A stretch of DNA of 64,000 nucleotides, taken from positions 11,284,001 through 11,348,000 of the forward strand of contig CP093831.1 in the NCBI GenBank assembly GCA_033063855.1. Reading direction: 5' to 3'. The DNA is from Smittia aterrima. Its lineage: Eukaryota; Arthropoda; Insecta; Diptera; Chironomidae. Every line of letters begins with the position of its first letter. The first letter of the stretch is position 1. Of the stretch, positions 11,757-23,309 are shown one piece after another. The notes below the pieces were generated by a model. It was not told where the DNA came from. It was given only the letters and a program-made list of their open reading frames with translations, and did not search any database. The translations under genes and the position numbers were made by a program.

Positions 11757-14700
11757 TTAAGTTAAATAAAGACGGTGGAAATCATTCGCTCCGAACGCAC
11801 AATTACATTTTGGACATTTCCTCTGTCGAGAATCGTAACGATTGCGCAAGCACTCATAACAAAAAACATGAAAGCATTTGGTGAGAACCGCATCCTTCTG
11901 TTTTACTTTACAAGAATCGCAAGTGAGAGCCTCTTTGTACTCGCGATTTTCTTGTAGGATAACTTCATCAATCGTCGCTCCCGACATTTCGATTTCCATG
12001 TTTTTCATTCGATCGACTTTTCGCTTGCAAACATTCAACTCTTCTTGAAGACCTTTCGTTTTATTCGACTCTTGCATAAATCTAGTAGTCTTCTGATCCA
12101 TCATCTGCTGCGTCTCGACAAGCATTGTGACATATTTCTCGAGATGCATCTTAAGCTCTTGTGCTGATTGCGCAGATTCTGTTGCTTTTCTCTTATAGGT
12201 TTCTAATGCTTTCTGCTTTAGTTCGACTTCCTTCTCCAATGTGGATATTGTGAAAATTAATGTTTTTTCTTTTTCTTCTAACTTCCTCTTGAGTGATATT
12301 AAAGTATCCATCTGATGTTCTTGAATCTGTATCTGAAGAGTAAAATTGGTTTATTCATACGTTCACTAAAAAAAATTATCAGTTTTTGATCTCACCTGTT
12401 TATCGAGCTCATCAATCTGTGCACTCAACAACGCTTGCTTTTGATTAGCGTTTATTCTGTCTGACATCAGTTTAAAGTTAGCATCGTCTTTGCTACTGAG
12501 CTGCTGTAATAATCGATCATTCTGCTCTTGCATGTCATCATACGCCTGACCCGTCAACTCAATCTCATTTAAAAGAGCTTCTTCTTCCTATAAACGAAAA
12601 GAAAAAAAATTAATCTAGAAAAAATTGTGGAATTTAAAAAGTAGTTACATTTGATCCGGAAAATTGGCGAAAACCACCACTAACTCCCCACTGACCATCA
12701 CATACTTTTTGTGCTGTGATCTGCTTCTGCAGCTCATTGTTCTTCTCTTCAAGTTGTTTCATTTTTCTTAACACGTCTTCGTCAGCAAGTTTCTTTCTGT
12801 CTTCTCTCTTCGTCTCTTGCATCTTCTTTAGTTGAAGCTTAAGTTCTTCGAGCTCAGCACGAACTTTCTTTTCAGCAGCCATCAGCTGAACTTTGTCTCT
12901 TTGTTCTTTACCAACGCCTTTGTAAGTGTCCATTACAACTTTCGTATCTTTGAGATCATTCAACGCTTTCTTGAGCTGAGTTTTCAAATCTCGGTTCTCC
13001 CGCTCGAGTTTGGCAGTGTTATTGGGACACGCAGATGCATCTTCCTTCTTTATTGTATCGCTTGAGCTCTTTTCAGTTGGCGTCGATGAGCTTTTATCTT
13101 CATTTTCCGAATCGTTTTCATCTAACTCGGTTTTAATCTTTTCTGAAGACTCGTCGGCATTTTTAACTTCGGAAGGTTCTTCTTCCACTACTCCGGAACA
13201 ACTTTCGCTTTTGATATCTTTCTCTTGCTTAACACCAGCAGCATTCAATTTGACAACCATCTCTTCGCATTCTTTTTGAAGTTTCTCGTTCTCAACTCCA
13301 ATTTCTTTGTACTTTCGTTTGTAACGTTGAATCTCTTTCTTAAATTGGCCATTGCGATTTTGAAGGGAAGTTATCAATTGTCGCATTTCTCGATTGATTG
13401 GAGCTGTCTGCTCATTGGCAGCGAGATTTTGCTCGTACTTGTTACGCAAGTTTTCGAACTCCTTTCGAGTTTGGTCCAGAATGTATTGTTTTTGAAGAAG
13501 CTCGTCGCGTAATTTCTTTTGCTCTTCTAACTCGTTACTTTCAAGCAGTTCAATGCTCCGCTGATATTCAACTTTGCTCTTTGCTAATTGAGTTCTCGCT
13601 TCATCTAGCATTGTGTTGATTTGCATAGATTCATTATACAGAACTGAGAATTGTGATTGTAGTATCTGATATTCTGTTGTTTCAATGATGACATTCTCAG
13701 GGAGGTGACGCATCTAAAAACAGAAATGTTAGTAACAGCACTTATCGAAGAATAGAAGGATTTCCTCTTACATCCATTTTTAATTTCTCGACTTCATTAG
13801 TCGCTTGAGCTTTCTCTTCATTCAGTTTATCAATTTCTTGAAGTCGATTCGCTGAGAGTTCTTTATATTCATCCAATTCTTTTTTCAACTCTTCTAAATG
13901 AAGTGTTGCAACATTTGTCATAGATGCTCCTCCAGGTTTGTCTAAAATTCAATATTACATTAAGAAGTTCTCAATATCTTATCATAGCATGAAGCTTACC
14001 ATTGATCTTCTCGTTTCCAGTTACTGAAACATTCTTAATCTTCTCAATAGCTTCTGCTAAATGATTCTCTAATTTATCATTACGACATCTAACTTTCTCT
14101 AGCTCATATTCAAGACCATCTATCTTATGCTTCATCTCAGCTTCTGCTGTCTCGTGAGCTGCAATGGACTCTTGCAACTTTGCTTCATTTAATTGGATCG
14201 TGTGGTTCTTCGAGTGAAGTTCCATGTTTTTCTCTTGCAAATTACGATTTTCTTTAATCATTTCTTCTATTTGTTCACGTAGAGAGGCATCGACGTTTGC
14301 AGTCTCTTTATCTTCACCTTTAACGAATTGAAGAACTTTGTCGTTCCGCTGCATTAATCGATCAAAGACTTGAATAATTTTGCCAACAGCTCGTTTTGAT
14401 ATTTGAACTCTATTAGCTAAGTTCTCATCGAGCTCCTTCTTGTCCCATGTTGATAACTGCGCAAGGAACGATGTTGTGACTTCGCTTTCATTCTTACTTT
14501 CCTGCTCATCTGCAGTCTCAGCATCAAATCTTTGAAGTAATATGCGAATGTCCTCATTGAATTGATTCCAGTAACGATTCACCGCATTCAAAACCGCGTC
14601 GTCTTGAGTCTGACGACTTTCAAGCTGATCAATTCTAGCTCTAAGTTCATTTTCTGTTCTCTTCCGTTGTTCAATACGCTGGATGGATTTAGAAAGAAGA

Positions 14701-14987
14701 TACAAAAATGAAGAAGATAAATCAGAGAAAGAAGAAGGAGGAGAAAAATGCTCCGAGAAAATAACTTACGTTTGCTAACTTTTTATTTTGGAATTTCAAG
14801 ACATTGATATCCAGCTCAGTTGAGTTAGAAACTGGACCGATTGTGTGTGGAAGGTATGTTGTTGAGACCTATTAAAGAAAAAGCCGTCGAAATAAGAAGT
14901 TTTCATTGCATTCAAATCGATTTTCGTTTTTACCTTTTTCGCTGGGCCACTCGAGCTTTGCGTTTCATCTGCCGGCCTCTTCGACAT
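11757..14987 (-). CDS. Bre1: E3 ubiquitin ligase Bre1 (RNF20/RNF40)
   Basis: Seven exons on the minus strand (14987-14934, 14868-14770, 14678-14000, 13941-13772, 13713-12649, 12587-12396, 12332-11757) give 944 aa. The protein starts MSKRPADE with a nuclear-type basic patch, continues as near-uninterrupted coiled coil, and ends in a C3HC4 RING finger (about residues 891-930: CDSC...C.H..C..C...CPKC). Bre1 with Rad6 mono-ubiquitinates histone H2B, which is needed for H3K4 methylation and Notch-target transcription in flies. An acidic/Ser-rich insert lies in the middle of exon 5. Exon phases all agree. It shares a 303-base divergent promoter region with iPLA2-VIA. Confidence 0.96.
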
Positions 14988-15290
14988 CTTAGTTACTTTC
15001 TACGACTTACAGGCGCTTCCAATTAACGTTAATTCGCTTATTACCTCTAAAAAATTTGGATAACTTTTTTTTTATATGCTTTGCTTGTCGAGTTCGATGG
15101 TCGAGTTGTTGCAGCGTATTCCCCTCGTTTAAAGATGCGAACGTGCCCATTTCTCCTCCCTTTCAAGAGAGGCAAAGTCTAAAGAAAATAAATTTTGTCA
15201 TCAAATAATTGTCACGAAATTAAAAATCGTATAACTCGATTCTACAGTTAAGAGTTGAAAGATATTAATGATAGAAATATAGCAGACGCG
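14988..15290. promoter_or_regulatory. Divergent promoter region, Bre1 / iPLA2-VIA
   Basis: 303 bases between two divergent start codons. No TATA box at typical spacing was seen, which fits the broad expression expected of both genes. Confidence 0.45.
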
Positions 15291-18200
15291 ATGTTTAATG
15301 GTAAGTTAAAGAAAAGGATGCGTATCCTAGTATTTTTAATGATTCATCTTTAAATTCCTTCTTGTGCAAATTTGCGTTCTTTGTGTACTTGAAAGATGTC
15401 GTATGAAAACCCTTCACCTTTGGATCGATCTCTTATCTAATTATACTGTCTCTCTTTCTTATTCTAGCTATTAAGAACTTGCTGTCAGGTGACATCCCTG
15501 CCAACAAAGTCATAGATAGGAATCTGGATTCGATCGCAAATTACAACGTTTTGCAACGCGATGACTCAATGGTTCTCTATGCGCCACCAGTCACAGCTGA
15601 CTTAGCAGCCAAATTGAAACCGACATTTGAGATCGTTTTGTTTCGACCAGCCTCAGAAACAGTTAGCTCGTCATATAGGTTTGTATTTTCGTGTTATTTG
15701 AACAATTAGCTCAAAACCTTAATTGTTTTTCATATGTCAATAGCTTATATCGCGCTCAAACTCAAGAAGATGCTATTGCGAAATTCGACGCTTTTACACA
15801 TCGAGTTCCTAACTTTGTTCATATGGTGAAATCGATGTACAATATTCCGGGGTTGCAAAAGATCTGTGACACTTTAATCGAAAACCCTTCCTGGTCGTTG
15901 GCTCATCTCGTCGCCCATTTCAATCTTATTGAATATCTGGCAGTCCCTCAAGTAGCTGAGCTAGTTGATTATCCCGACCATATCAAGTACATGACACCTT
16001 TTCAACTGGCCATCAAATCAAAGAACCTTGAAATGGTGAAAGTTCTCTGCGAAACAGCAAAACTTGATCACTTGGATTACAACAGCAGTTCGATTTTCCA
16101 TTATGCAGCCAACACATCCAAAGAAATGATTACTATTCTGACGAAGAAGAGCACCGTCAACTTGAATCATTGCAATTTAGATGGTTACACGCCTCTCCAT
16201 GCTGCTTGTCTTAGCGACAATCCTGATTGTGTCAGTGCGTTGCTTTGTGCTGGCGCCGACGTCAACATTTCCGCTAGACATATGAACTCGTCGCAAACTA
16301 GCCAGCCGTCGACATCTAGTAAGTTTTTTAAATCCGTTTCTTATCTCTTGACCTTGAGACATGAAGATATTCCACCGCTAAAACATTTATTTCATGTTTT
16401 GAAATTTTCTCCTATCTCACATGTCCAACAGGTTCCGTTGCTGAGTTTTTCCAAAACAATGCAAACAAACTTTGCACATCCGATATGAAGAATGGCGGAA
16501 CACCTTTACATTGGGCAGGAAGTCGAGAAGTTTTAGAATCTCTTATTCAACGAGGATGTTACATCAACTCTCTTGACTTTAATGGAAGAACTGCACTTCA
16601 TGTGATGGTTTCCAAAAATAAATTGGAATGCATTGTGTCTCTATTAGCTCATGAAGCAGAAATTGATATTCGCGACAAAGATGGCAACACTCCCTTACAT
16701 ATTGCGGTCGATAAAAAATTGATTCCAGTAGTTCAGTGCTTAGTTGTGTTTGGATGTGATTTAAATGCAAAGAACAAACATGAACAATCGTCACGTCACA
16801 TGGTGAGTAATGCTGAGTTGAATGATTTATCAGCTGAGAAGAAATTTACTTATTATCGCTTTTGTCATAGGTCGGAAAAGATGCGTCGGGAACTAACGAT
16901 GACATGATACTTTATATTCTTCATTCAGTTGGAGCTAAACGCTGTCCAGACACAAGCACTAGATGTCCACCAGGCTGCAATTCTCATGGCCATTACAACG
17001 GAATTCCACCAGCACAACCAGAAACGTCAGAAAAAAGAGAAGAGATTCAACAGATGCTATCGGCTGCTTCACAACAACTGTCGCGCGGACGAAACTCGTT
17101 GATTAACAACCAACTTGCTAAGTTCACTTCAAACGAACCCACCCTCATTGACACAAGCGCAGTTGAAAAAGGCGCGAGCGTTATGGATCATTTACTTGGC
17201 ATGTTTACTTCAAAAATACAAGCGGCGGCAAAAAAAGAAACTTCGCTAACTGACAAAGCGACTTCAACTCAGGAAGATGCCGACGAAGTGACAATGGATG
17301 AAGACGATGCATCACCGGAGAGTGAACACGATCCTGAAACTCCAATAGGACGTGGTCGACTTCTGTGTCTCGATGGTGGAGGTATCCGCGGTCTCGTTTT
17401 GGTTCAAATGTTATTAGAAGTCGAACAGTTGGCGCAAGTTCCTATTCATCACCTTTTCGATTGGGTTGCTGGAACTTCAACGGGAGGAATTCTTGCTCTT
17501 GGTATTGGCGCAGGTAACGATTTTTAGAATTTACAATTTCCTTTTAGTTTTCCGGGAAATTCATGTCAAAATTTTGAGTGATGAATTTTTGTTTGGAATT
17601 TTACAGGGAAAACGATGAAGCAGTGTATGTGCTTGTATTTAAGAATGAAGGATATGGCATTCGTTGGTTCACGGCCATATGCAAGTGATCCATTGGAAAA
17701 CGTGCTAAAGGAAAATCTCGGGGAGTACACTGTCATGAGCGAGATCAAACATCCGAAGATCATGGTCACAGCTGTGATGGCAGATCGAAAACCTGTAGAC
17801 TTGCATCTCTTCAAAAACTACAAAAGCGCTAGCGATATTTTAGGAATTACAACGCCATCAACAAACCGACGCATTCCTCCTCCCGCTCCCGAGAATCAGC
17901 TGATTTGGAGAGCAGCCAGAGCAACCGGTTAGTTCACACAGTCTCTTATTTCTAAACTTAGAAAGTTTGCTAATGATTTCATTTAATTTTCAGGGGCGGC
18001 TCCGTCATATTTCAGAGCCTTTGGCAGATTCTTGGATGGTGGTCTCATTGGTGAGTCTCCTAACGTCAAATTATGAATATTTTAACTTTACATTCCAAAT
18101 CGCTTAGCTAACAACCCAACACTCGATGCTATGACTGAAATTCATGAATACAACATGGCTCTTATGTCTGTTAATCGCAAAAGTGAGGCTGTTCCTGTTT

Positions 18201-18607
18201 CGAGCGTAGTTTCACTCGGAACTGGACTTCCACCCGTCACAGAGCTCAAAGAAATCGATGTTTTTCGACCCGATAACATTTGGGATACCGCGAAGCTTGC
18301 TTATGGCATTTCTGCAATTGGAAATTTACTTGTGGATCAGGCAACTGTAAGATCTTAAAATTAATTTATTAACGTTTTGTCTAATATTCTTTTTGATTAG
18401 TTGGCTGATGGACGTGTTGTCGATCGCGCAAGAGCTTGGTGCTCAATGATTGGTGTCCCCTACTTCCGCTTCAACCCGCAAATGTCTGTCGATCTCGCGA
18501 TGGACGAGAAAATGGATACTCCTCTGATCAATATGATGTGGGAAACTAAAGCCTACATGTACCAGAATCGCAACAAAGTAATTGAAATGATCAACCTCTT
18601 GAAATGA
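15291..18607 (+). CDS. iPLA2-VIA: Calcium-independent phospholipase A2, group VI
   Basis: Nine exons (15291-15300, 15468-15678, 15744-16318, 16432-16802, 16871-17513, 17607-17927, 17994-18050, 18108-18346, 18401-18607) give 877 aa; fly and human orthologues are 800-890. Ankyrin repeats occupy roughly residues 130-385 (GYTPLHAACLSD, GGTPLHWAG, GNTPLHIAV). After an acidic linker comes the patatin domain with oxyanion motif DGGGIRG (from about 557), nucleophile GTSTG (Ser592) and catalytic Asp in FLDGGLIANNPT. The Ser/Asp dyad is complete. The enzyme hydrolyses sn-2 acyl chains of phospholipids and supports membrane and mitochondrial lipid turnover. The first coding exon has only ten bases (ATGTTTAATG then GTAAGT), so the exact start is the least certain part. 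Confidence 0.95.
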
Positions 18608-19340
18608 ATGTCTGTGTATGAAATATTCAAGACAATAAGCATAAAACTTCAAGTTCATTCACTTCTCGTGTCATAAACATTTTGATAATATATATCAGAT
18701 AAAATATTGAATTCCTGACTGAACAACAGTTTTTTTGCTTTTTGTAAACTTCCAAAGAATGAAACGTCGTCGCTCCGAATATTTATGTCAGCTTTACGTT
18801 GCACAAACCAGAATAGATTTATACAACCGGCTTCCGCCGTTTTGAGAAAGTTAATGTTGAAATTTAAATTTGATACATGTTTAAATGTAAAGTGGCAAAT
18901 AAAATGAAGAAAATCAAAACGAATTAGTTTCAAACAAGGAAGCGCTTCTTCACATCTCAATTAGTTATTCAGTAAGCACCTGCTCATGTTACACCTGAGT
19001 GATCAATGCTTCTCAAAGATTCATTTGAAATGTAGAACAAGGTCACTTAGCAATTCCAAACAATGATTATACAATCATCTATTGTTTTCGCTTTTGTCCG
19101 GTAAGTCGAAGTCAGGGACGGAGTTCTTTCTACAGAACCGGCGACCACAACCGGCAAGAATCTCTGTCAGGTTCAAGTTCGATCACTTCAAACTGACTGC
19201 GATTTATGTTTCATGCTTCTAATCAGCTTGAAAGCGAATTTAAATTTTTCACATCGGGTCGTGAGATTTTTGCGCGCGATAAGTCTCAAGTCATTTAGAA
19301 TCTAATTAGCTAATATTCTTTCTTGATGCTTGAGTTTGAG
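18608..19340. other. Intergenic region with AACCGG repeats upstream of a secreted-peptide gene
   Basis: Holds the iPLA2-VIA 3' end and the upstream region of the peptide gene. Three copies of AACCGG, the Grainyhead half-site core, lie at 18825-18830, 19136-19141 and 19149-19154. Grainyhead drives epidermal and cuticle genes in insects, so this may be an enhancer, but that is inference. A 101-codon minus-strand frame (18655-18960) looks non-coding. Confidence 0.4.
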
Positions 19341-19372
19341 TATAAAAAGAAGCAGAACTTAGATTTTCAGTC
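19341..19372 (+). promoter_or_regulatory. TATA + Initiator core promoter
   Basis: TATAAAA at 19341-19347 is followed by TCAGTC at 19367-19372, an exact match to the arthropod Initiator TCAKTY. The presumed +1 A is 19369, placing the TATA box at -28, the standard distance. It serves the small secreted peptide gene starting at 19433. Confidence 0.75.
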
Positions 19373-19432
19373 AGTTCAACTTAGAATTGCGATTGCGATA
19401 GATAAAGTGCTCAGAAGCTTTAAAGTATCAAA

Positions 19433-19780
19433 ATGAGAATTGTAAGGAAAAGTTTTAAATTTTATTTGCAATCAAATTAAATATTTTCTTCCTAGACAAT
19501 TTTACTCGTACTCGTGAGTTTCATTGCCATCGCGTCAGCTATCCCAGCCCCTGGTCCAGCGCCCTTCCCAAGACCATTGCCCTCGCCCCAAAATGTTAAG
19601 AGAGAAGCTCCTGAAGTCGAAGAAGATTTGAAAGATGGTGAAAAGGATTTGGCAGGAGCAGAGTCAGCTTATTATCCAGGATATTACGGATATGGAGGTT
19701 ACCCAAGCTACTACTCAAGTGTTTATCATGGTTCTCCGTACTACAACTACGCCTACCGACCCTACAGCTACTGGTGGTAA
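19433..19780 (+). CDS. Small secreted Tyr/Gly-rich peptide
   Basis: Two exons (19433-19441, 19496-19780) give 97 aa. Exon 1 encodes only Met-Arg-Ile. A typical signal peptide (ILLVLVSFIAIASA) ends near residue 17. A Pro-rich stretch follows, then a dibasic KR site, an acidic segment (APEVEEDLKDGEKD), and a C-terminal half of Tyr/Gly/Ser/Pro repeats ending YSYWW. This layout is seen in insect neuropeptide-like precursors and small cuticle proteins; I cannot choose between them. The gene has a strong TATA/Inr promoter 60-90 bases upstream, a compact single intron and a nearby AATAAA (19876), all typical of an abundantly expressed secreted product. Confidence 0.85.
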
Positions 19781-21171
19781 AGCAAGCATGGTTTTACAAT
19801 TCATTACAAGACAAACGGTTCCCCTCGCGAAAAATGTGATTTAAAAAATTATTTAAGCTTTGCAAGGATTGAGAAAATAAATCTGTTTTATCAATTTCAC
19901 ACGTTTTTGTTGTTAATATCATCGCAGATATTTAAGTGACAAAGTTTGCCAGAAAACCCAAAGTGCGATAAATGATTCAAATTGGCTACACGTGTCGAAC
20001 GCGTGCGAGCAATCCAAGCAAACGCGACCAAGAACTTAATTGATTTTTTATGAGATAATTATGCGGCTCAATGTCCTTAAGCAAATGTTTGCACTTCATG
20101 TTTCAGAATCTATTTAATCAGGTGGGCAACTTATTCGTCGCTCATCCCTTGGGAACGTGAATAAATTATTTTGAAGTGTCGCTAACTAGCGAAACTATTT
20201 TCGAGGACAGAGAAAAAAGAACGAAATCATGCATGAAATACATTTGTTTTATTCCACGAGGAAATCCCCTAAAACGTTTTCTTTTTTTACGTAGACCAGC
20301 ACCTGTTTGCTTTTAAACCAGCTGAACTAAAGCAAAAGCCAGGAAGTTCCCTTGAAGTGATTCGAAATCAATTATATCGCAAAAGGGCGAGTGGAACATT
20401 CTATGCACACACAAATTACATGCCTGCTTAAAAATCATGAATGCAAACTGAATCGAAATCTGGGATGATCCGTACGACAATGAAATGGAAATGAATTACA
20501 AATGAGAAGAAAAGTTTCGCGTGAAAATTATTTTGGTGATTCGTTTCGTTTCATGAAAATAAAACCGCCGAGGAAAAAGAGAAATGTCAACTGTTTTATA
20601 TTTCTTGATAATTGTTACAATAACTAAGAGTTGTTCATCAAGCACGTCAAGCTCTGACGATTTTTCTAAAGAAACTTTTTTTTTGATTTAAATAAATTTT
20701 ACTAAATGGAAGAAAAAAATTAAATTCTGATTTACGTAATTTACGGACAAACAAGCTACCCGAGGCTACGAAATGGGGTGATTTCACTTTTTATCATAGT
20801 TTGTTTCTCGAGTTCAAGCCTAGTAAAGAAAAACAATCGAGAAATGTTTACATCTGTCCCAGTCATCTCTCCCTCGGCACTCCTGATTACGCTATCAGGT
20901 TCTTTTGTTCCTTGATTCGGCTGAATTCAATGAATAAATCCATCAAGTTGCTGCAGATGCATTTTCCCTCTTCTTCTAACCCGTGTTGATCCTTTCATGT
21001 GCTCGAGCTCTTTCATCTTGTTAGCGATTGGTCTCGTAATGCCGTTATAACTCCTAAGGGCGAAATTATTTATGGGGTGCCTCAAACAACAATTCAAGCC
21101 TTGCATTGCACGAGGGTTGACTTGATTTCACTTCGTAGTCGTTTTGCTTAGCCCTCGGAAAAGCAAACAGT
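19781..21171. other. Long non-coding region upstream of tap, with E-boxes
   Basis: About 1.4 kb without a convincing gene. It contains E-boxes CACGTG (near 19988), CAGGTG (20119-20124), CACCTG (20300-20305) and CAGCTG (20319-20324), possible binding sites for proneural bHLH factors acting on the next gene. Long flanks are usual for developmental regulators. A 62-codon frame at 20801-20989 is not supported. Confidence 0.4.
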
Positions 21172-21206
21172 TCAGTTGGTCGACGGTTGGTGCGCGGAAA
21201 GGATCG
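21172..21206 (+). promoter_or_regulatory. TATA-less Inr + DPE core promoter of tap
   Basis: TCAGTT (21172-21177) matches the Initiator consensus exactly, with +1 A at 21174. GGATCG at 21201-21206 sits at +28 to +33 and matches the downstream promoter element RGWYVT at five of six positions. No TATA box lies 25-35 bases upstream. Inr/DPE promoters are typical of fly developmental transcription factors. The implied 5' UTR is 149 bases. Confidence 0.6.
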
Positions 21207-21322
21207 CAAAACACATTTAGCGTCAATATTATTATTTCTAACAGTTTAAAGTCGATTTTAAAATATTTTGTCGAGGAGGATTACATCGCGTCATGATAAT
21301 AAAAAAGGATTAAAGTGTAATA

Positions 21323-22277
21323 ATGATGTTAGCTAAACTTAACAGTAGTTATGTGTGTGGCGAGTCGTCATTTGAATACGACGACACCTCATCATTGGAC
21401 AGTGGAATTGAACGAAGTTTTGAGACTGGAGATTACTCATTCTCTAATTTAAGTCCAAGGAAATTAAACTTTGATGGAACGAAAACAAAGCGACGTCCAT
21501 ACAGAAACTCCAAAGTGACATTAGCAGAGTTTCAAGAGTTGGAAAAAGAATTTCAACCATGCATCGGCACACAAACGTCAACACCTGTGAAAGCGAAGCG
21601 AAAATACGCGCAAGGGAAGTCAAGAATTTCGCGTTCGCAAAGTCCAACTCAAATTATGAAGATCCGCAAATACAGACGAGTCAAAGCGAACGATAGAGAA
21701 AGAAATCGAATGCACAGTCTTAATGAAGCATTAGGTGAGTTAATTCACGATTCATTATAATTTCATGGGAACTAATAAGTTTGTTCCATTAGAGCGTCTC
21801 CGACTAACGCTTCCGACATTTCCTGAAGACACGAAGCTAACGAAGATTGAGACTTTGAGATTTGCTCATAATTACATCTTTGCACTAAGTCATATCGTCG
21901 AGTGTGGCTACAGTATGAAGACGTTCGATCTCGAAAAGCTTCAGAGCTTCACTCTTAGTGGAGAAAAGATCACAAAAGAGATTTTCGATGCTCTATTTCT
22001 CAGTCAGACGCCTTACAGCTACAACAACCCATCAGATGCTTACTATCCATACAAATATCACACATCAACAACAACGCCGCCGCAGATTGAGGAACCGGCA
22101 GCTTCAACTTATCAGAATATGGACGACATCAGTGTTATTAAATATGAAATATTTCGTGGAGCATTTGAGACAGCAGCTAACCATAGTCTACCTACAATTC
22201 TTGATACAACGCATGATTACCAATATTGTGACAATCGAATGTTCCAGGGCCACCAGAATTACTTTCATAGTTACTAG
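21323..22277 (+). CDS. tap: Neurogenin-class bHLH transcription factor (Tap)
   Basis: Two exons (21323-21734, 21793-22277) give 298 aa. The bHLH domain spans about residues 119-173: the basic region KANDRERNRMH, helix 1 with NEALERLR, a loop with PEDTKLTKIE, and helix 2 with TLRFAHNYIFAL. The flanks are diagnostic of tap: KRKYAQGKSR and SRSQSPTQIMKI before the domain, LEKLQSFTLSGEKITKE after it, and a C-terminal block KYEIFRGAFETAAN. Tap is the insect neurogenin; it acts as an E-protein heterodimer on E-boxes in neural precursors and neurons. A 58-base intron splits helix 1 after NEAL. N-terminal Ser-rich sequence may be phosphorylated (inference). Confidence 0.96.
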
Positions 22278-23309
22278 TTAAGAACTTTCTAATTTGATTT
22301 TTCAAGATCCATAGACAGAATCGTGTTAGCGACAAAAGAATTTTTAAACGTGAACTTTACAGCGCAAATCATTTCCTCTAAGCTTCACATTACACTTTCA
22401 AAGTCTTATCTGAAGCTTAATCAGCGAAATGTTTTGTGCTTGATTTAAAAATCATTTTGTCTCACGATTACCTAAGCATCTTGAACTTTCACCTATCCCG
22501 ACACTTATATGAAATCAATAATTTATTCATGGAATTCATATTTTTGTCGTCACGATTAGCTAGTCAGCATGAAGGAAATCTTTATCAGTTTGCAATTTTT
22601 TTGAAAAGAATAAAATCGGTTTTATCAGAAACGAGTTTTAGATTCTTTGTAGTTCAAACAAAAAGACGATTTAGGTCGAACAATGCGAGTTTATGATGAA
22701 CTTAATGACACCAGCAGCAACAACATTGCATTATTGGGGTGCCTAAATCACTTTCAGCTTCACGAACTCTGAATGCCGTTTACATTTAACAAAGAAGAGT
22801 TTCACTTTTATCCTTTGAAGAAGGGAGTCGATGTTATATTCGCAACACCTGCTGACGCATTCGAACGCATTTCAGAGTTTAAAGGGCAGAAAAGGAAATA
22901 TCAACTATGACGAATGTTTAAATTGATTTGACTTTCATGGCAAATATCATACGCGATTAGTTATTGGAAATTTTTCACAGTAATTTCAACATAATTTTTA
23001 TTACTTCTTGTTTTATCATGAAAACATTTTTTAGGCTTATTTTAATGTTTAGAAAAATAATTGTTAGATACAAACACCGTCTTTCGATACTTTGCTTTGA
23101 GAGATTTTCATTTGTATTTTCGCTTAAAAAAATATTTAGAATTTCATACACTGAGAGAAAATAGAAATTAAAGTCTAAGAGAAATGTTTAAGAAAAATAA
23201 AATTGTTCTATTAAAAGTTGATTCGGGCGAACTTCAACGTAATCGATCCAACTCAGAGCCCTGAATAAAACTGATGATGTTCACGACGAGTGTGAGAGAA
23301 ATAAAGTCT
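22278..23309. other. Convergent 3' region, tap / FAM76
   Basis: About 1 kb, AT-rich. It contains the tap 3' UTR and the FAM76 3' end. An 86-codon frame at 22436-22696 has no family signature. No other structure was recognised. Confidence 0.45.

Noticed and set aside
18655..18960. 101-codon minus-strand open frame
   Set aside because: Lies over the iPLA2-VIA 3' region; Phe/Asn-rich composition as expected from AT-rich non-coding DNA, and no recognisable family.
22436..22696. 86-codon plus-strand open frame after tap
   Set aside because: Within the likely tap 3' UTR; AT-driven composition and no homology recalled.
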